Origin: Euperipatoides rowelli
Taxonomy: Eukaryota; Onychophora; Udeonychophora; Euonychophora; Peripatopsidae
Assembly (NCBI GenBank): GCA_003024985.2
Contig: PXIH01S0009633.1
Length of the DNA stretch: 10,315 nucleotides
Strand: one strand, 5' to 3'
This document shows positions 1 through 8,172 of the stretch, piece by piece. Every line of letters begins with the position of its first letter. Within the stretch, counting starts at the first letter, position 1. The translations under genes and the position numbers were made by a program. The notes under the pieces were generated by a model. It did not search any database and had not been told where the DNA came from. It was given only the letters and a program-made list of their open reading frames with translations.

Positions 1-2090
1 AATAATAAAAAAAGAAATAGGAGAGATATTACTAAGATGAAAAACTTGACTATTTTTTTTTTTTACTTCTCAGTATTCATGCAAATTAAATGATTAGCCT
101 AAAACTATTATTTCTCTTAAGAGAGATAAACAGATTTCATATTTGAGAGTAAATTTATCTGAACTGGTCACACCTGACATTTCATTCAGAAATTCTTGTC
201 ATTAATTATTTTTTTAAATTAAATTAAAAAAAAAAAAAAACCTTTATTATTTTAAAATTTATAACCAAACATCTTATACCTATTCTGAGTTACTACCACT
301 AAAATATATATATACTGTATATATAGTACTGTACATACAGTATATTTAAAATATATTAATTTAAAGAATAAGAACAGTATGTACAGTACATATACAGTAC
401 TTTACACAATAAAAATAATTAACATTTCCATTTTTTTTCTTTTTTTTATTTACCAACAATGTGAAATCGGATCAAAAAATCAGGAGACAGTTTTTTTTAC
501 TTTCTATAAATAATTCTTGGATTTAAAACACTGAACAGAAAAGACTTCAATAGTCGGAATGTGCTGTAGGTAGAATGGCGTTAATATATTTTAATGTGTG
601 TAAAATAAATGAGCTGATTAATAAATGATTATGAAGTTCCCACATATACAGCTAGTCTACATTTCCCTAGCTGATCATGGAAACAATAAATGAGAGTTGA
701 TCGACAGACCAGCACATGCAAGATGAGATTATTCTATGGTCAATGATCCTGGCAGGCCATTAGTTAAAGTGTATTAAGAAATGCTATTTTTAACATAATT
801 TAGTTTTGTCCCCTTGTAAATTCATGCATAATTCTTTAAATCTTTTTAGAAAGTCTAAAAATGCAAAAAAATTGAATCTTGGGCTTTTGTACTGTATATA
901 CATGTACAGTAGATCTTGTTTAAAATAGTCATAATAATAAAAACCTTTTAGAATTTTTAAATTGATCTACCAAATAATAAAGCAAGGAGACATATCAGTT
1001 TTTCTGTGTTTAGACTTCTTTAAGATGAAATATAAAGATTTAATTAACTGTACATGTGATTTTAAACTAAAAATAAATTTAAGTAGATTATGTGCACTTG
1101 TAATACACTTTAAATACAAGAACTAAAAAATAAAGAAAAAAATTGCTACCTTGTAATAAGTTGTGTACATATTTTACCGGTCAATAATAACTACAGGACA
1201 CATCTACTTTAGACAATGTGGTCAAAAACAAAACAGCTTTAATTGCTATATTACTAAAAAAAAAAAAAAAAGGATGTTAGTGCGTATTTTGGTGAGACTA
1301 CTGTAGATTGGGATCTAGATGGCAATCATACAAATTAAGAAATATACCTCATTAGAAACATTTGTAAGGATGCTATTGAATATTAATAAGTACTGTATTG
1401 TATATCTGAATGTGATGAAATGTTTGTGAAGTTTCACAGAAGGGTCTTTAGTTTAAAAATAAAATGCATCAAACATTTTATATCGATACCAAAAAATGAA
1501 AATAATAAGTTAGATCCCCAAATGTTTTAAATTAAATTTCTCAATTACAATAAACACATACTCCTCACAATGAGGTATTACATCATACTTATAAAAGTAA
1601 ATTCCTGGCTTCTGCACAAGAAAAATATATTTTAGAAATGTCGTATTTTTACAAGAATAAAACTAATTTAAATGGCTACATGTTTGTGGTCAAAGTTTCT
1701 ATTTTGTTAATTATTTTTTTAATGTAACAGACATTTATTTTATAGGTTTGATGTAACAGTACAACTTTATCCCCCTTATCCATTTGATCAATTTAATTTA
1801 TAAACATTCTAAATATCTATTATTTTTTCCAATTAGTATCAATATAAAATAACCAGACATTTTAACGTGTCTATACCACATACTGTACATTTTAATATGA
1901 AATATAATTATAAATAGTGGTCTAAAATAGATGCGTCCTAGCTATTAACTGCTTAGCAAAAATTATTCCAGCCTCGGAGAAAGAATTTAAATTTAACAAA
2001 ATTTATTCTTGTTTTACACTCCTTAGTACTAAAATATACAGAAAGGTTCAAAAGCAGCAATAATGTCAGATATTGTTCTCTAACTTAAAT
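1..2090. other. AT-rich non-coding DNA, no gene seen
   Basis: I see no coding region here; all frames are broken by frequent stops. It holds homopolymers (T12 at 53-64, A15 at 226-240, A16 at 1256-1271), a TACTGTA-rich inverted repeat near 312-399 and further isolated TACTGTA/TACAGTA words at 890, 905, 1299, 1391 and 1881. A slightly less AT-rich stretch at about 640-770 was read in several frames without finding a convincing exon. If the - strand exon at 2921-3055 is real, this region is either its downstream intron or lies beyond its gene. Confidence 0.6.
312..399. repeat. imperfect inverted repeat rich in TACTGTA
   Basis: GTACTGTACATAC at 326-338 is the exact reverse complement of GTATGTACAGTAC at 377-389, with a 38-bp AT spacer. 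The similarity continues outward into a TATACTGTA/TACAGTATA extension offset by about 2 bases (roughly 312-325 and 390-399). Five TACTGTA or TACAGTA words fall in these 88 bases (313, 327, 336, 382, 393). It may be the remnant of a small foldback element or a cruciform-prone AT microsatellite. No target-site duplication is clear. Confidence 0.6.
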
Positions 2091-2141
2091 CCCAATCCCT
2101 CTCCCCCCTTTTTTGTATCTCTCATGCAAACTTCTATTCAG
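2091..2141 (+). promoter_or_regulatory. pyrimidine tract ending in a 3' splice-site look-alike
   Basis: A run of C- and T-rich sequence (CCC, CCC, then six C and six T) is followed by TCTCTCATGCAAACTTC and ends in TATTCAG at 2141. That is the layout of an animal 3' splice acceptor on the + strand. Downstream, one frame (codons from 2144) stays open for 24 codons to a TAA at 2216-2218. The other frames close sooner or have no better character. The open segment is too short to recognise and shows no known motif, so this may be a cryptic site or simply a pyrimidine tract. On the - strand the same tract is a G-rich purine run. Confidence 0.25.
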
Positions 2142-2218
2142 GACTAGGGAAATGCGACATACTAGACATGAGAACAAAGATGGCCAACTCTCTCTTTACA
2201 CAATCGCGTAATAATTAA

Positions 2219-2920
2219 AAACTGATTATTAAAATTAAAAATAGCTACAGTTTTATCTACAATTTAAATTTCAAGATGGTATTCCGAAACACAAAAGTTC
2301 TAAAGATGTGTTTACAAGAAAATGGATATTTTTTTGTATATTTTTAATGAATAAATAGACTATTGAAAATTTAATCCTCTGCGATTGTAAAAATAAAATG
2401 TTGCAATCTTCATATTACCAAATTTGTTTTTATTATAATTATAATAGTTGCACTTCAAAATGATCAAGACAAAGACCGTGTGTAACCAAGATATTCCAGC
2501 CACGTAGATGTCCAATGAACCATTTGATCAACTATTTTTTTAATTGGCCAGCACAATATTTGGACATCTTAAAATTTCTAACCCTGTTGATAAAATAGCC
2601 TAATCTATTATGTACAGATTATTTTATGCGATCAAAAAGCTTTCAGTACAAAAGAAAAATTGAATTATTTGTCGACTCATTAATAAGAGTGCATTTCGTA
2701 AATAAAAATAAATTAAAAACAACTCAATTTCATGTCAATATGAGTAAAAATAATTTATAACCAGATCAGATAACGTACGGAGCCAATATATAGCAAAGTC
2801 TAAAAGCTGGGTTTGTTTTTTCAGAATTTTAGTATTTAAAGGCTTAATATTTCAGCTCCTTTTTCTTTTTTTTTTTTGTGTTATACCTGCTGTAATACAT
2901 TTTAAATTAATAATGACTAC
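2219..2920. other. AT-rich non-coding DNA, probably intron
   Basis: No coding signal is visible. On the - strand this follows directly after the proposed 5' splice site of the exon at 2921-3055, so it is best read as that gene's downstream intron. A T12 run lies at 2866-2877. A second possible - strand donor (CAG followed by GTATAA) lies about 35 bases beyond the chosen one, near 2885. Confidence 0.5.
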
Positions 2921-3055
2921 CTGTAACTGCTGTTGTCTTTGCTGCAATAACTGTTTCTGCCTCTCTAATGCCTGCTTCTGTTGTTCTTGAGCTTTGAACT
3001 GCATCTCCTTCTGCTGTGCAGCTTCCAGTGTCTGTTGCAACTGCTGAATCTTCAA
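2921..3055 (-). CDS. internal exon encoding a glutamine-rich helical (coiled-coil-like) segment of an unidentified protein
   Basis: On the - strand this 135-base block is bounded by an acceptor (TGTATATCTTCAG before it, AG at 3057-3056 in + coordinates) and a donor (CAG then GTAGTC). Both borders are in phase 0, giving 45 whole codons from LKIQQLQQTLEAAQQ to LLQQRQQQLQ. Nineteen of the 45 residues are Gln, with five Lys, two Arg and four Glu, and there is no Pro, Gly or Cys. Leu/Ile/Ala are spaced in part as heptads, so a long helix or coiled coil is likely. Gln is encoded by mixed CAG and CAA, so this is not a simple CAG microsatellite. The composition drops sharply to AT-rich sequence on both sides. 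Such segments are common in metazoan chromatin and transcription regulators, but I cannot name the gene. The donor is weak (T at +5); a longer exon using the GTATAA site is the main alternative. The rest of the gene lies in other exons that I did not find here. Confidence 0.72.
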
Positions 3056-4190
3056 CTGAAGATATACAACCATTACATGTACAATACTGCAGCATCTACT
3101 GCTATATACATGAACCCACACATTTCATTATCCACACCATGTGCAATTATAGAAAGCCACCATTAAAATGTTCAATCCTGCTTTGACAGCTTGTTTTATT
3201 TTTAGGTAACAAGAAAAATTCTATAAATTGACAATTCAACCTAACAATTTAAACAGTAACAAATATTTGCTAGAATTTTTAAAAATGGCCAGTTATTATT
3301 CAATGGCACCATAAATTAATTATTTAAAAAAAAAAATTCTTTCGAGCATATTTTAGTGGATTTTTGAGAAACAAAAAAAAAACAATTTCTAATGCATCAG
3401 CCAAATATTGAAAATCCAAAACCAAATTTTGGCTGTTATGCATACATCTAAAAAAAGCAAGGAATGCTAAAATATGATCCCTCATATGAAAGTTTTCCGC
3501 TTTAATTTAGGACACATGGATTTCATCGTATAAATCATTTAAAAAAAAACCCATTATTGTGAATTCATTCAAAGTGGCAGTATTTTGCTAGCAGTTTTTA
3601 TAACAAAAGAGGAGACTGAAATGCTAAGCTTTTCTAATTTAATAGCTCTTCTGATTGATCTGATGGACTGATCAATTGATTTTATTTTTCTTTGCTTATA
3701 GAAATCAATTTGATATTTGATCTAAGTTGTAATTTTCATACAGTTGTAAACAAATAGAAAAATATTCCTTTTAATTTCTTTGTTTTTAAAATTGTATGCA
3801 CTCAAAATATATAATAGTGTTGAAAGCTATTGAAATCTTTACTGTTGACAAGCAGGGTTTATCATGGCAGCTTCTGATTTAAAGATCAGATTTATACATT
3901 CTGAAAAATCAAACATTTTAAACAAATATCTAGTTTATTATTATTATTTTAAATATTAACCCAATTTGTGAAGTGTGGTAAATGAAGATCTGGAAAAATA
4001 ATGAATCATAAGTTACTATTTTTTGGGGTCTTAAGAAATATTCTAAAAATAAAAAATATCAAAAAAATTGCTTTAAATAAACTATCAATTATTAAAGCCA
4101 AAAATAAAAGATTTGTAACAATTAATACAATTTTGCTTCAATAGCAACAATTTTTAGAAATAAATTTGTGAAAAGATTGAATAGTTATTT
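3056..4190. other. AT-rich non-coding DNA, probably intron upstream of the Gln-rich exon
   Basis: No further exon could be supported. An open frame on the + strand at 2981-3166 is only the antisense reading of the Gln-rich exon plus flank. Small features include a TTGATC/GATCAA dyad at about 3655-3675 and scattered A/T runs. The TACTGTA word common elsewhere in the window is absent from this stretch. Confidence 0.5.
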
Positions 4191-4580
4191 AACTGTGGTA
4201 CTTGCAGTTAAAGTTCAGCTGTTATACTTGCAGCAACATTCAATTGCGATACTTGCAGCCAAATTTCATCTGCAATACTACAGCCAATGTTCAACTGCTG
4301 TACTTGCATCCAACATTCAATTGCGGTACTAGCAGGAAAACTTAATCTGCAGTACTACAGCTAATGTTTAACTGCTGTACTTGCAGTCACCGTTCAGCTG
4401 CGATACTTGGCAACCGACGTTCAACTAGCATACATCAATCATCATTCCAATGTAATAGTTGTTAGTCGATATTCGACTGCAGTACTTGTTAGTCAACGAT
4501 AGACTGGTATTCAAAATGTTAAGTCAATGTTCAGTTGCAGTATTTGCCAATGTTCAACTATGGTTTTTGCAGCCAATATT
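4191..4580. repeat. 26-bp minisatellite, about 15 diverged units
   Basis: Units of 25-27 bases can be laid end to end from 4191, each built as AACTGC, two variable bases, TACTTGCAG, then a CCAATGTTC-like tail. Clear unit starts are 4191, 4217, 4242, 4268, 4293, 4319, 4345, 4370, 4396, 4423, 4449 and 4475. Later units (4501, 4533, 4556) vary in length from 23 to 32 bases and are more decayed. A higher-order period of 77 bases is visible: units starting 4268 and 4345 share the variant TACTACAG, and their neighbours match in the same order. The 26-base period is not a multiple of three and stops occur, so the array is not coding. The tail often keeps a CCAAT-like core, and two units contain CAGCTG. 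Confidence 0.9.
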
Positions 4581-4647
4581 AGTCTAACAACTTTGGCAAG
4601 TTGGGTTGTTTATAACAGTATATTTAAGCTACAAAACAGTGAAATAA

Positions 4648-4655
4648 GGTAAACA
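4648..4655. repeat. possible left 8-bp target-site duplication
   Basis: GGTAAACA lies directly before the CAGGGTG end at 4656. It matches TGTACACA at 5522-5529, directly after the CACCCTG end, at 6 of 8 positions. An 8-bp duplication is characteristic of hAT insertions. The two mismatches are compatible with age but leave room for chance. Confidence 0.45.
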
Positions 4656-4682
4656 CAGGGTGACCAGAGTAAATTAGACAAT
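4653..4682 (+). repeat. left terminal inverted repeat
   Basis: Thirty bases starting ACACAGGGTGA and ending AGACAAT, matching the reverse complement of 5495-5524 with five substitutions. The three outermost bases may belong to the target duplication rather than the element. Confidence 0.7.
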
Positions 4683-5521
4683 ACACAGAAATTTAATGCT
4701 ATATAGGCATATCAACAGTTGATATTTTTTGTGTGGCATGTCCATTTTCTCCAAGAACACACAAATGTAAAATATATGGTAATTTTGGATTCAAACAAGG
4801 GAGAAATTTATTCCTATTTTTTAACTAAACATTAAATTCTTGAAACCTTTGGATGAGGGATTGAAATACAATGTGATGAAATATCCAACGTGTCCACTTG
4901 TTTAATCTTTACAAAAATAATGAGGCAAAATTCATTTATTGATTGTGGTAAAGTGACGATGGGATTTTTCTCATGACCACTTTACATAAAACAGGTTTGA
5001 ATGAAATAGCTGCCACCAAAATAGTTCAATGAGTTTGAAATTAACTCTCCATATCTTATTGTGGGTAGAAATCCAATTGCAACAATTTTTTTTAGCAAAA
5101 AAAAACAACAAATAAATAAATGTCAAGTTTTCCTATGTTTCTGCTAAATAAAATTTGATAAGCCAATTTATTCCATGAATGAATTTTTTTACTTGGCTGA
5201 TCAAAACTAGCTCTGATCTAATTTCCAGTGAACCTTAAGATCTTTATCTGACTACAGTAGGTTATTTCATTAACATGCAGACTATAATTATAATAATTTG
5301 TCATCAACTCAATTTATTTGATCAGCTTAAATAAAATTCTTGCACTAGACAATAAACATCCTTTTGACCAGTGTCGATGGACAGTTGTCATGCCTTTTCT
5401 CCAGCCAATCTGAAATGCATCTAAATGACAGAAATTATAAACACAGTAATATAAATCAAACCATGCAAATTCATAAGACATTCTATGCTTGACAATTGTC
5501 TATTTCACTATAATCACCCTG
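4656..5521. mobile_element. non-autonomous DNA transposon, hAT-like, about 866 bp
   Basis: The ends are inverted repeats. Bases 4653-4682 match the reverse complement of 5495-5524 at 25 of 30 positions, including an unbroken ACACAGGGTGA and an AGACAAT block. Taking CAGGGTG...CACCCTG as the true termini leaves 8-bp flanks that agree at 6 of 8 positions, which fits the hAT superfamily (short inverted ends starting CAG, 8-bp target duplication). The interior has no open frame of useful length, so it encodes no transposase and would depend on one supplied elsewhere. Internal features include a similar pair of CATG...TTTTCTCCA segments near 4738-4756 and 5389-5403, and an imperfect hairpin at 4948-4985. 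The mismatched ends indicate an old insertion. It begins only 75 bases after the minisatellite. Confidence 0.65.
4948..4985. repeat. imperfect hairpin inside the hAT-like element
   Basis: GTAAAGTG at 4948-4955 pairs exactly with CACTTTAC at 4978-4985. The inner arms to 4964 and from 4969 match partly, giving 13 of 17 over the whole arm, with a TTTT loop. It is probably a structural remnant in the element; it is too short for a typical microRNA precursor. Confidence 0.45.
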
Positions 5522-5524
5522 TGT
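5495..5524 (-). repeat. right terminal inverted repeat
   Basis: Begins ATTGTCTATTTC and ends TCACCCTGTGT. It is the inverted partner of 4653-4682, with 25 of 30 bases matching. Confidence 0.7.
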
Positions 5525-5529
5525 ACACA

Positions 5530-6295
5530 CTGTTTAAAAAATATATACAGTACATAATTAAAAAAAGGGAAATTTTCAGTTACTAATTTGCCAAAGGCAA
5601 TTTTTATTTATTTATTTAAGATTTAGATCATAAACACAATCATCAATTATGTTAGTTAATTGTTTATCATGATTAAAAATTAAATACCAAAGAATATTAA
5701 TTAATTTGAACAAAATATCAAGAGTTCAGGATTGTTAACTTCTTTAAAAATACATGTAAACAATTTGTTATGGTTGGTTAGTAAAATATACTAATTTCTC
5801 TTCATAATTCTGTTTTGCTAAGAAACAATGATGTCTAAAAAAAAATAATTAAAAAAATTAAAATGTAATCAACTGTTTCTATGAAATGATTTTATCCTTT
5901 TCTTTTTACTACTACTACCTGTTTACCGGTATAAATTAATCCAAATCTAAAAATTACAGAGATAACAATATACTGTATGGTATATACTTTTCCCTTTTTG
6001 TCATTTAGTCTGTGTATGATCAGCATCTAACTGATGCCACTTAAAACTTCCATTCTAAAGTTTTTAATGTTTCATCATTTTGTATGGTTAGATAGTCACA
6101 ATATTCTTACAATTAGTTAATTGTAATATTAAGTATATACTGTAAAAGAAAAATATACAAATTTTAGTCTTAAACTACTGTACGTCAAAGTAAAAATTAT
6201 TATTTAAAAAAAAATACATTTAACTTAGTATTTAACTGTATTAGACTGTTCCAATTAAAGGATAGTAATTTAAATAATAAAGTCTTTTAATAGTT
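5530..6295. other. AT-rich non-coding DNA, no gene seen
   Basis: No exon-like block is visible. It holds an ATTT microsatellite of about four units at 5603-5620, a TTACCGGTATAAAT segment near 5924-5936, and TACTGTA/TACAGTA words at 5546, 5971, 6138 and 6176. Confidence 0.55.
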
Positions 6296-6313
6296 CCCAT
6301 CACTTTTGATGGG
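6296..6313. repeat. short perfect hairpin at the edge of the repeat patch
   Basis: CCCATCA and TGATGGG form a 7-bp stem around a CTTT loop. It sits just where base composition changes from AT-rich flank to the CpG-containing patch, so it may mark an element end, but a stem this short can arise by chance. Confidence 0.4.
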
Positions 6314-7164
6314 TTTTTATAAACCGTTGTATGCTGATCAAGTGCGCATATACTCATTCATTTGGAATGAAATTGGATGGCACTCTTATTCAGACCATGC
6401 TAGTATATCTTAGATTTATCACAATGCACTGCAAAACCACCCATGTGCTCTTATTTAGATAGAACCAGAGTGCTTTAAAAATACTTTTTCAAAATGGCCC
6501 TCTTATTTGGGTCTGCTTCGCTAAACTAATTATCTTGAATACGACGTTACGGCTGATATACAACTAAAGCTGACATCTTACATAGGAATATCAACAAGAA
6601 AGGTGCTGGAATGTGCGTCATATAAGCGCACCTCCTTGCAAAATCTGTGCCAATTAAGCGTGCCTCCAAATGAAAATCCTAGGTTAACGCTTACACTTGT
6701 TCTTTCTTTTTTAATTTGCAGGCCTCTTTCATTTTGTTTATGACGATTCTGTTTGAATGGCTCTATTTATTAAAAATAGAGCCATTCAAACAGAAGATAT
6801 TTTCAAGAAAACTCTTGGATCGAGGCGGCCATGTTTTTTCTTGGAAATATGACCTCACCCCCATTAGCTAGCTTATTGGCCAGTGTGTCTTAAGATTTAT
6901 CTACTTGATGTAAAATACACTTAAAAATGCTTTAACAGTCTGTTGTGTCAAAATCCAAGATGGCGATATACCTTAGATGAGGTAAAAACCAAGGGGGCGC
7001 CATTACATGACACAGATTGTGATTTCTTTCAGAGTGATCAAAGAGTAAATTTTGGTGTCGGCACTTATTTGACAATGGCGCACTTTACCTAACTTTGGCT
7101 AAGAAATGGGAATCGCACATTTATTTGTGGGGCGCACTTTAACAGCATTTTACGGTATACAGTA
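6314..7164. mobile_element. decayed repeat patch with short motifs in both orientations, probably old DNA transposon(s)
   Basis: This stretch is richer in G+C and CpG than its flanks. It carries repeated short motifs. A GCnCTCTTATTTGG-like word occurs at 6379-6393, 6445-6458 and 6496-6511, with related CACTTATTTG at 7059-7071 and CGCACATTTATTTG at 7114-7130. The 11-mer GGCGCACTTTA occurs exactly at 7077 and 7131, 54 bases apart. In the opposite orientation, TAAGCGCACCTCC at 6623 and TAAGCGTGCCTCC at 6655 are related copies. AAGATGGCG- and GGCGCC-type words also recur near 6957 and 6996. The right side ends in TTTTACGGTATAC at about 7150-7161. Arrays of subterminal repeats like this are typical of non-autonomous DNA transposons, whose transposase binds them. 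No coding frame and no clear outer inverted repeat was found, so the borders are approximate and the family is not assigned. Confidence 0.5.
6747..6795. repeat. perfect 22-bp inverted repeat (foldback) with 5-base loop
   Basis: The left arm at 6747-6768 (TTCTGTTTGAATGGCTC, then TATTT) is the exact reverse complement of the right arm at 6774-6795. The loop is ATTAA. The symmetry stops abruptly on both outer sides. A perfect pair in a region where other repeats are decayed suggests a recent origin or selection. The 5-base loop and short stem do not fit a microRNA precursor. It lies inside the CpG-containing repeat patch. Confidence 0.95.
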
Positions 7165-7900
7165 AGTTCAATATATTGCTAGTTCTTAATGCTAAAGATC
7201 TTTCAACATTGGATATTATTCTAGGACAAGAGGGAGGAGAGGTTAGTTGAGGGGAGGGTGAAAAAAACCTGGTTTGTCATTTTTGAAAAAAAATGAAGGG
7301 CTTTTATTTTAGTAGGCTAAATCAATAATTTTAAGCATTGTCCAAAGGCACTTATAACAAATCTAATGTCATTTTAATCTAGTCATGTAAAGTATAAATG
7401 TGATCAGTAAGATTACATGGATTCTTAAAGATGCTATTAATTTCCAAGTTGCAAGATATCGACACATAAATTACACAAAAGTCCCAATAAAGTATTGTAA
7501 AAGTGACTTTCTCAATATAAAACATATTTTAACAATTAGTAATTCAGATTAAAAAAATAGAGGCTATATTTATTAATATCTTAACAATAGGGATGTTAAT
7601 ATGGATTTTTTCCCCAATCCAGATATCAAATTCAATTTAAAAGAAAATACATGCTCGCTACTGTGTTACACTCGACATCGTATAACCTGTTTCTGTCAGT
7701 GAAAATGTTTTCATATTATTAGTTATTTAGTAAAAATCAAAGCATAACAATGAAAAATCAGAGAGTGGTGCAGAAAATTATTAAGTAAGCCAAATAAAGT
7801 GAAATTTTATTCAAATGATTACTGTATTATTTCAGTTTGAACAATTTGTCTATCTAAACCGCCTAGACATTATTTTTTAAATACTTTATAAAGATCGGTC
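7165..7900. other. AT-rich non-coding DNA with one purine-rich tract
   Basis: No gene is visible. A G-rich purine tract at about 7224-7259 (AGGGAGGAGAGG, then GAGGGGAGGG) is the only marked departure from AT-rich sequence. It could form a weak quadruplex or triplex, but has only two or three runs of three or more G. Confidence 0.5.
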
Positions 7901-8172
7901 TTTTTTTCCTAATTCTAAAACTTTACAATAGGACACAATTGTACATACAGCAAATTATTTTTCAGCAAATTAGTGAAATCAAGTAGGCTAATGTTTATTT
8001 GTACATACTGTAAATTTGTATTGTAGTGTCCATATTTTCATTACTATATCTCGCTTATGATTGGTCAAGTCAATAGCAACCTTGAAAAAGGAAGGGCTAC
8101 CGAAAGATTTTAGTTAGGATTTAGAACGAATGTGAGTTTCAATTTTAAGATTTTTTTTTCCTCATTCTAAAA
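7901..8172 (+). repeat. pair of short direct repeats 252 bp apart
   Basis: TTTTTTTCCTAATTCTAAAA at 7901-7920 recurs at 8153-8172 with a single A-to-C change, and weaker similarity continues a few bases further. Between them a second pair, TTGTACATAC followed by a CAAATT/TAAATT-like tail, occurs at 7939 and 7999. CAGCAAATTA occurs twice at 7948 and 7963. The stretch may be a decayed element or slippage-prone sequence. Confidence 0.5.

Noticed and set aside
640-770. less AT-rich block as a possible exon
   Set aside because: All frames I read close quickly and no splice borders fit an open frame.
3062-3064. ATG upstream of the Gln-rich exon as a start codon
   Set aside because: The codons between it and TTCAG look like intron end sequence, and the acceptor gives a cleaner phase 0 exon.
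2907-3095. second - strand open frame of 62 codons
   Set aside because: It is an alternative frame of the same exon, with no matching splice phase or sensible composition.
2981-3166. + strand open frame of 61 codons
   Set aside because: It is the antisense reading of the Gln-rich exon; its Leu/Cys-rich composition follows from the opposite strand's CAG/CAA codons.
6747-6795. microRNA precursor
   Set aside because: The stem is only 22 bp with a 5-base loop and no flanking lower stem, unlike animal precursors.
7224-7259. G-quadruplex in the purine tract
   Set aside because: Only two or three runs of three or more G are present, so a stable four-strand structure is doubtful.
8050-8085. CCAAT box and RFX-like half-site (ATTGGTCAAG, TAGCAACC)
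   Set aside because: Only a half-site, with no start site or adjacent exon to give it context.
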